From Marivita sp. GX14005 (GTDB taxonomy: Bacteria > Pseudomonadota > Alphaproteobacteria > Rhodobacterales > Rhodobacteraceae), in assembly GCF_023370775.1 (NCBI RefSeq), contig NZ_JAMCCQ010000001.1, forward strand, positions 558,001 through 622,000: a stretch of DNA of 64,000 nucleotides. The letters are read 5' to 3'. The notes beneath the pieces were generated by a model. The model searched no databases. It saw only the letters and a list, made by a program, of their open reading frames with translations, and was not told the DNA's origin. Below are positions 58,658-64,000 of this stretch, in pieces. A program made the position numbers and the translations under genes. Every line of letters starts with the position of its first letter. Position 1 is the stretch's first letter.

Positions 58658-61600
58658 GTGCGCTTTTCCAAACTGCGACTCACAGGCTTCAAGAGCTTCG
58701 TGGACCCGACGGATCTCATCATCGCGGACGGTCTGACGGGTGTGGTGGGGCCGAACGGCTGCGGCAAGTCGAACCTGCTCGAAGCGCTGCGCTGGGTCAT
58801 GGGCGAAAATCGCCCGACGGCAATGCGCGGCGGCGGAATGGAAGACGTGATCTTCGCCGGCGCTGCAACGCGTCCGGCCCGCAATTTCGCCGAGGTGTCG
58901 ATCCAGATCGACAATTCGGACCGTCTGGCTCCCTCGGGTTTCAATGACAGCGATCAACTCGATATCGTTCGCCGGATCACCCGCGATGTCGGCAGCGCCT
59001 ACAAGGCAAATGGCAAGGACACGCGCGCGCGCGACATCCAGATGCTGTTCGCCGATGCCTCGACCGGCGCACATTCCCCCGCGCTGGTGCGGCAGGGGCA
59101 GATCAGTGAGCTGATCAACGCCAAGCCGAAAAACCGTCGCCGGATCCTCGAAGAAGCGGCTGGCATTTCGGGCCTTTATCAGCGTCGCCACGAAGCGGAA
59201 CTCAAACTGAAAAGCACCGAAGCCAACCTGCTGCGTGTCGATGATGTGGTCGAACAGCTTGCCGCGCAGCTTGGTCAACTAGCGCGCCAGGCGCGTCAGG
59301 CGGCGCGCTACCGGGCGATCGGGGAGGATCTGCGGCGGGCCGAGGGTCTGTTGCTCTATCGCCGCTGGAGCGACGCCGACGCCATTCGTGCCGAAGCCGA
59401 AGCGTCGCTGCGCGACCGGAGCGCGGACGCGACCAAGGCGGAAGCCGCGGCGCGCGAGGCCACGCTAACGCGCGAGGCGGCGGATGCGGCGCTCCCTGCG
59501 CTCCGCGAGGAAGCCGCCATCGCTGCGGCAATCCTCCAGCGTCTCACCCTGAAACGCGACACGCTCGACGAAGAGCAACGCCGCGCCACGGGCACCATCG
59601 ACACGCTGCGCCGGCGTATCGAACAGATGTCGCAAGACCTCGACCGCGAAGGCGGCCTCAACCGCGATGCGGGCGAGACGATCGAACAACTGGAATGGGA
59701 AGCGCGCGAGCTGGAGAAGGCGGCGGCGGGTCACGACGAGAAACTCGCCGACGCCGCCCGCGCCGCGCAGGACGCCGGCGATGTGCTCCGCGCCCGCGAG
59801 GCGGATCTCGGCGTCAAGACCGAGGATGTCGCCCGGCTCTCCGCGCGGCACCAATCGGCGCATCGGCTGCTCGCCGACAGCCGCAAGACGCTGGAGCGCC
59901 ACGAGGCCGACGCGGCCCGTGCGCGGGACGCGATGGCGTCCGCCAAGACCGCGCTGACAGCGGCGAAGGAGAGAGCGGCAGAAGCCGTAGAAGCCCAAGC
60001 GGCCGCCCGGATCGAAGCGGAAGAGGCCGAACTGGCGCTCACACAAGCCGAGGCCGCACGCGCGGAGCATCAATCCCGCGAAGCCGAGGCGCGCGCCGAG
60101 CGCTCCCGCGCCGAAGGCGAATTGAGCGCGCTTTCCGCCGAAACTACCGCTCTGGCCCGCCTGCTCGATCGTGACACTGCGGAGGGCGGGCAGATCCTCG
60201 ACCGGTTGCAGGTTGAACAAGGGTTCGAAAAGGCGCTTGGCGCGGCGCTGGCAGACGATCTGCGCGCCCCGGAGGTGGAACGCGATGGGCCGACCGGCTG
60301 GACCGTCCTGCCCGCCTATGACAGCGCAGAGCCCCTTCCGGAGGGCGTGACATCGCTGAGCCGACACGTGTCGGTTCCCGACGTGCTGGCCCGCCGCATG
60401 ACACAGATCGGTCTGGTCGATAGCGAAGACGCACCGCGCCTGCAAAGCCTTTTGCAGCCCGGCCAAAGGCTCGTCAGCATCGACGGCGACCTGTGGCGCT
60501 GGGACGGCTATCGCGCTTGGGCAGAGGATGCGCCTTCGGCTGCCGCGCTGCGCCTGGAACAGATCAACCGGCTCGAAGAGCTCAAGCAGGAAACCGCCCG
60601 CGCATCGGCCTCCGCCGATGGTGCGCGGGACGCGCATGACAGCTTGACGCGCGAGCTTTCCGAACTGGCGGAGGCCGAACAGGCCGCCCGCAAGGCGCGG
60701 CGCGCTGCCGATATGGCGCTGACCGACGCGGCCCGCGCGCTGAGCCGCGCCGAAGCGGATCGCGACATGGCCGAAGGCAAGCTGGAAAGCCTCGCGCTGA
60801 GCCTGTCGCGGCATGAGGACGAAGCGACGTCTGCCCGCGCGCAACTGATCGAAGCGGATCGCGCGGTTGTGGATCTGGAGGATCTGGACACCGCACGCGG
60901 CGAGATCGAAGACCTGAAGATGACCGTCGAAGCCGCGCGCATGACGATGATGGCGCGCCGCTCCGAACATGACGAGTTGCGGCGCGAAGGAGATGCGCGC
61001 GAGGCCCGCGCACACCAGGTCGCAAAGGATCTCAGCGGATGGCGGCACCGCCTCGAAACGGCTGAAAAGCGCAGCGCCGAACTCGCCGGGCGCCGCGAGG
61101 CCGCGGAGACCGAACTGGCCGCCGCCGCAGACCTCCCCGCGCAGCTGGCCGCGCAGCGAGAAACCCTCGGACGAGAGATTGCGGACGCACAGACGCGAAA
61201 AGCGGCATCCGATACAGCGCTGAACGCGGGCGAAAATGCGCTTCGGAGCGCCGATCACGCCGAACGGGACGCCGAACGCCGCGCCTCGGAGGCACGCGAG
61301 GCCCGCGCCGGGTCCGAAGCGCGGGCGGAAGCGGCGCGCGATGCAGTTCAGCGCGCGGCGGAGAGAATCGCTGAAACCTGCGAAACCGATCCGGCCACTT
61401 TGCTCCAGAAGCTCGGCGCGCAGCGTGACACCCTGCCCTCCGCGGACGCCATCGATGCAGATGTTGCCCGGCTGCGGCACCAACGCGACGCGCTCGGCGC
61501 GGTGAACCTGCGTGCGGAGGACGACGCGCGCGAGGTGCAGGAGGAACACGACACGCTGCTCGCCGAGAAGCAGGACCTCGAAGAAGCGGTCAAAACGCTG

Positions 61601-62113
61601 CGGTCCGGCATCGCGGGACTCAACCGCGAAGGCCGCGAACGGTTGTTGACCGCGTTCGAGCAGGTGAACAGCAATTTCTCGATGCTCTTTACCCATCTTT
61701 TCGGCGGCGGCGAAGCCAATCTGGTGATGGTCGAAAGCGACGATCCGCTGGAAGCGGGCTTGGAGATCATGTGTCAACCGCCTGGCAAGAAACTGTCCAC
61801 GCTCTCTCTGCTATCGGGCGGCGAACAGACGCTGACGGCGCTGGCGCTGATCTTCGCGGTGTTCCTCGCCAATCCGGCGCCGATCTGCGTGCTCGACGAG
61901 GTCGATGCGCCGCTCGACGATGCGAACGTCACCCGATTCTGCGACCTGCTCGATGAAATGTGCCGAAGGACCGATACACGCTTTCTCATCATCACCCACC
62001 ACGCGGTGACGATGTCGCGCATGGACCGGCTGTTCGGTGTGACGATGCAGGAACAGGGCGTCAGTCAATTGGTTTCGGTCGATCTCAAGAACGCCGAACG
62101 AATGGTGGCCTGA
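58658..62113 (+). CDS. smc: Chromosome segregation protein SMC
   Basis: 1151 aa condensin ATPase. Walker A GPNGCGKS at 31-38; long coiled coils rich in Ala/Glu/Arg; a hinge at about 510-640; signature LSGGEQTLTAL near 1052 and Walker B ICVLDEVDAPLDDAN near 1076. GTG start at 58658 (RFSKLRLTGFKSF) matches the family N-terminus; a longer ATG start at 58550 adds an unsupported stretch. Follows mipZ, so segregation and division genes are adjacent. Confidence 0.96.
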   Translation: MRFSKLRLTGFKSFVDPTDLIIADGLTGVVGPNGCGKSNLLEALRWVMGENRPTAMRGGGMEDVIFAGAATRPARNFAEVSIQIDNSDRLAPSGFNDSDQLDIVRRITRDVGSAYKANGKDTRARDIQMLFADASTGAHSPALVRQGQISELINAKPKNRRRILEEAAGISGLYQRRHEAELKLKSTEANLLRVDDVVEQLAAQLGQLARQARQAARYRAIGEDLRRAEGLLLYRRWSDADAIRAEAEASLRDRSADATKAEAAAREATLTREAADAALPALREEAAIAAAILQRLTLKRDTLDEEQRRATGTIDTLRRRIEQMSQDLDREGGLNRDAGETIEQLEWEARELEKAAAGHDEKLADAARAAQDAGDVLRAREADLGVKTEDVARLSARHQSAHRLLADSRKTLERHEADAARARDAMASAKTALTAAKERAAEAVEAQAAARIEAEEAELALTQAEAARAEHQSREAEARAERSRAEGELSALSAETTALARLLDRDTAEGGQILDRLQVEQGFEKALGAALADDLRAPEVERDGPTGWTVLPAYDSAEPLPEGVTSLSRHVSVPDVLARRMTQIGLVDSEDAPRLQSLLQPGQRLVSIDGDLWRWDGYRAWAEDAPSAAALRLEQINRLEELKQETARASASADGARDAHDSLTRELSELAEAEQAARKARRAADMALTDAARALSRAEADRDMAEGKLESLALSLSRHEDEATSARAQLIEADRAVVDLEDLDTARGEIEDLKMTVEAARMTMMARRSEHDELRREGDAREARAHQVAKDLSGWRHRLETAEKRSAELAGRREAAETELAAAADLPAQLAAQRETLGREIADAQTRKAASDTALNAGENALRSADHAERDAERRASEAREARAGSEARAEAARDAVQRAAERIAETCETDPATLLQKLGAQRDTLPSADAIDADVARLRHQRDALGAVNLRAEDDAREVQEEHDTLLAEKQDLEEAVKTLRSGIAGLNREGRERLLTAFEQVNSNFSMLFTHLFGGGEANLVMVESDDPLEAGLEIMCQPPGKKLSTLSLLSGGEQTLTALALIFAVFLANPAPICVLDEVDAPLDDANVTRFCDLLDEMCRRTDTRFLIITHHAVTMSRMDRLFGVTMQEQGVSQLVSVDLKNAERMVA

Positions 62114-62118
62114 CGGGC

Positions 62119-63399
62119 TCAGCTTTCGACCTCGTCGAGCCCGTAAGCCACGAAAACCGCCGCGCCAGACATTGCGGCAAATATCGCGAGCGTCACGCTC
62201 GCGCCCGCCAGCGAGGCCACCGCGCCAAACAGACCGGAGCCGAGCAGAGCAACGCCGATCACCGTGTTGGACACGGCAGTATAGGCGGCGCGTTGCTCCT
62301 TCGGTGCCATGTCTACGAGATAGGTAGATCGCGCCTGCCGCACGCCGTGATAGGCGATCATCAAGACGAAAAGCACGGATGGCAGCGCCCAAAGCGTGCC
62401 AAGCATACCCGCGAGGTTCAGAAACACCACGCCCGCCAAAGACAGCGCCCCGACTGCCCCGGACAACATCAGCACCTTGCGACTCGACCGATCCGCCAGA
62501 CGCCCCCAAACCCAGGAGCTGACCATCGAGGCGATGGAGGACGCCAAAACCAGCGCACCGAGCCGGTCGAACGTGGCTTGATCCGCCTGGGAGCCCAGAA
62601 GCACCATGTAAGGCGGCGCCAGCGCCGTCGCGGTCAGCAATCCGCGCGTGTAGATAAAGCGACGCAACTGCGCATCCTCCTTCAGCAGCGACATCTGCCC
62701 GAGGCTTGCGGTATCCGCCTCGCCGGGCGATTTTTCTTCCCAGAGCCGCGAAAAGAGCGCCCCCGCCCCAAGCCAGAGCACCGAGGCAAGAGCGATGGCG
62801 ATGAGCACCAGCGTTTCGCGCGTTTGCGGGCCGAACATCAGGATCAGCGCAAAAACGACAACCGCCGCCGCCCCGAGCGAACTTGCGATCCCGGTCGCCG
62901 TGCCTCGGCGCGATTTTCCGACGGTCTTGCCCAGAACATCCTTGTAGCTCACCGAACAGATGGAACGCGACACCGCGAGACCCGCGAGGAGCAGGCAGAT
63001 CACGACACCCGCCGCTGCGCCTTGAAGCGTCAGCGCGGCCAGCACGATACCGGCAGCCGAAACGCCCTGACCGGCGCTGCCGGCGGCCCAGGCCCATTTG
63101 CGCTGCGCCATTGCCTGCACACGCGGTGCGGTGAAGAGCTGCGGCAGCAGCGCCCCGGCTTCGCGGATCGGCACCAAAAGCCCGACGAAGAAACCGGACG
63201 CCCCCAGATGCGTAAGCAACCACGACAGCACCAGCTTCGGATCGATCAGCCCGTCCGCGATCTTGCTCATCGAAAGCGTGACCGCGTGGCGCAGGAAATT
63301 CGCAGGCTCGTGCTGTTGTTGCGTCTCCGACAAGCCGCCGGCGGTTTCGGTGTCCTGGGTCAGTGCCTCGAATACCGTTTCCTCGAAACTCTCTGACAT
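62119..63399 (-). CDS. Major facilitator superfamily transporter
   Basis: 426 aa, about twelve hydrophobic segments. Features such as SVSYKDVLGKTVGKSRRGTA and GRLADRSSRKVLMLSGAVGA in the cytoplasmic loops are typical MFS. An acidic N-terminal tail (SESFEETVFEALTQD) precedes the first helix. The ATG at 63399 has AGGAAAG upstream. Substrate unknown. It is convergent with smc (five bases apart) and divergent from the hemerythrin-like gene. Confidence 0.85.
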   Translation of the reverse strand: MSESFEETVFEALTQDTETAGGLSETQQQHEPANFLRHAVTLSMSKIADGLIDPKLVLSWLLTHLGASGFFVGLLVPIREAGALLPQLFTAPRVQAMAQRKWAWAAGSAGQGVSAAGIVLAALTLQGAAAGVVICLLLAGLAVSRSICSVSYKDVLGKTVGKSRRGTATGIASSLGAAAVVVFALILMFGPQTRETLVLIAIALASVLWLGAGALFSRLWEEKSPGEADTASLGQMSLLKEDAQLRRFIYTRGLLTATALAPPYMVLLGSQADQATFDRLGALVLASSIASMVSSWVWGRLADRSSRKVLMLSGAVGALSLAGVVFLNLAGMLGTLWALPSVLFVLMIAYHGVRQARSTYLVDMAPKEQRAAYTAVSNTVIGVALLGSGLFGAVASLAGASVTLAIFAAMSGAAVFVAYGLDEVES

Positions 63400-63544
63400 C
63401 TGCGCTTTCCTGACATTCCGGTGCGCAGAATGTCGGGCGATCGGTGTGGGCACAACCGCTTTGCGCAGCAGCCGGGGAACCAACGCGGCACGGTCCCGTT
63501 CTCCAAGTGATCCAGAGCCACAGTGACAGCCAACGGAGACTGAC

Positions 63545-64000
63545 ATGCCGACGATCTATGACGCCATCAAGAAGGACCATGACGAGCACCGCGAGCTTCT
63601 GTCTACCATTGCCGACAGTTCCAGGGAGAAGTCGGAACGCAAAAAGGCATGGGAGCAATTTTATCGCGACGTGAAGACCCACGCCGCAGCCGAGGAAGAA
63701 ACCTTTTACTCCAAGCTCATCTCAAAGACATGGGGGCAGGATGCAGCGCGCCATTCCGTGCACGAGCACCAGCAACTCGACGACATGCTTGAAGAGTTGA
63801 ACGGAAAGGAAATCGATTCAAATGGATGGTCCGACACGTTCGACAAGCTGAAGCACGATTACGAACATCATATCGACGAAGAAGAGGACGAAGTGTTTGG
63901 CCGCGCTCGCGAAGTCATCGACGAGTCCGAAATCGAAGGCTACGGCAACCGGTTCCTCAAGCGCAAATCCGAAGAGGCCAAGTTGATCGACGAAAAGCGC
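63545..64000 (+). CDS. Hemerythrin HHE-domain protein (3' end outside window)
   Basis: 152 codons are open to the window edge without a stop. The sequence begins MPTIYDAIKKDHDEHRELL, then KTHAAAEEETFYSKLI, HSVHEHQQLDDML and DYEHHIDEEEDEVF: repeated His/Glu ligands of an HHE cation-binding domain, with a di-iron site likely. Such proteins may sense or store O2, NO or iron. The start is an ATG after CGGAGACTGAC. Its C-terminal end is highly charged. Confidence 0.88.
   Translation, partial: MPTIYDAIKKDHDEHRELLSTIADSSREKSERKKAWEQFYRDVKTHAAAEEETFYSKLISKTWGQDAARHSVHEHQQLDDMLEELNGKEIDSNGWSDTFDKLKHDYEHHIDEEEDEVFGRAREVIDESEIEGYGNRFLKRKSEEAKLIDEKR

Noticed and set aside
59465..61777. A 770-codon frame antisense to smc
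   Set aside because: Opposite the coiled-coil codons of smc, which readily produce long antisense frames; no similarity to any protein family.
61811..63682. A 623-codon frame across the smc end and the MFS gene
   Set aside because: It runs through two real genes and a divergent promoter and shows no domain.

Overview
The window is a GC-rich, gene-dense chromosomal segment from a Roseobacter-group alphaproteobacterium (order Rhodobacterales, family Rhodobacteraceae sensu lato). I infer this from GcrA and MipZ, a phosphatidylcholine synthase, sitABCD, a fused ATP sulfurylase/APS kinase, an Hsp20-DUF1150 pair, UbiK, DUF2161, a Hint-domain protein, and gene-end repeats typical of these bacteria. 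No plasmid, phage, transposon, integron or CRISPR is visible. The genus cannot be fixed from the sequence alone.

Layout. 1-4.6 kb: the 2-oxoglutarate dehydrogenase operon (sucA 3' part, sucB with two lipoyl domains, a MAPEG membrane protein, lpd). 4.6-8.0 kb: ftsE-ftsX-plsC on the minus strand, divergent from a zinc-finger membrane protein. 8.1-11.2 kb: an omega-aminotransferase of the taurine:pyruvate type and phosphoglucomutase. 11.3-14.9 kb: a four-gene Mn/Fe ABC importer (sitA-B-C-D, each gene overlapping the next) behind two tandem operator-like dyads. 15.0-22.7 kb: tRNA-Lys(UUU), dapF-mtaB, pcs, an ABC-2 permease, gcrA, rimO, an IMPACT-family protein, tdk and a PRC-barrel protein. 22.8-27.6 kb: a FabH-like ketosynthase, a 2-hydroxyacid dehydrogenase, a CsaA-type protein, proC, YbjN and UbiK. 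27.7-32.1 kb: lgt, a MidA/NDUFAF7-like methyltransferase, pgeF, a 47-aa peptide, a Hint protein and an Lrp regulator. 32.3-40.6 kb: trxB, a di-haem cytochrome c peroxidase behind an FNR box, sat-cysC, gdhA, a heat-shock pair, a DUF465 protein and purEK. 40.6-48.4 kb: an orphan PhnM-like hydrolase, a lipase-like protein, groESL with CIRCE, DUF2161, TraB/GumN, a DMT exporter and a LysR regulator. 48.7-57.5 kb: an extended translation/secretion cluster (ffh, three GNAT acetyltransferases, a chorismate mutase, rpsP, MipA/OmpV, rimM, a sulfotransferase-like protein, a membrane protein, trmD, rplS, rpmE). 57.6-64 kb: mipZ, smc, an MFS transporter and the start of a hemerythrin-like protein.

Most genes are housekeeping. 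The more unusual signals are regulatory or structural: a family of paired palindromes at gene ends (one hides the Shine-Dalgarno of a GNAT gene), tandem Fur-family-like operators before sitA, a well-formed FNR-dependent promoter before the peroxidase, an RpoH-type promoter before hsp20, a highly basic 45-codon reading frame whose stop overlaps the rplS ribosome-binding site, a possible small transcript between lysR and ffh, and a Hint protein that seems to lack its nucleophilic cysteine. I saw no convincing wholly new multi-gene system.
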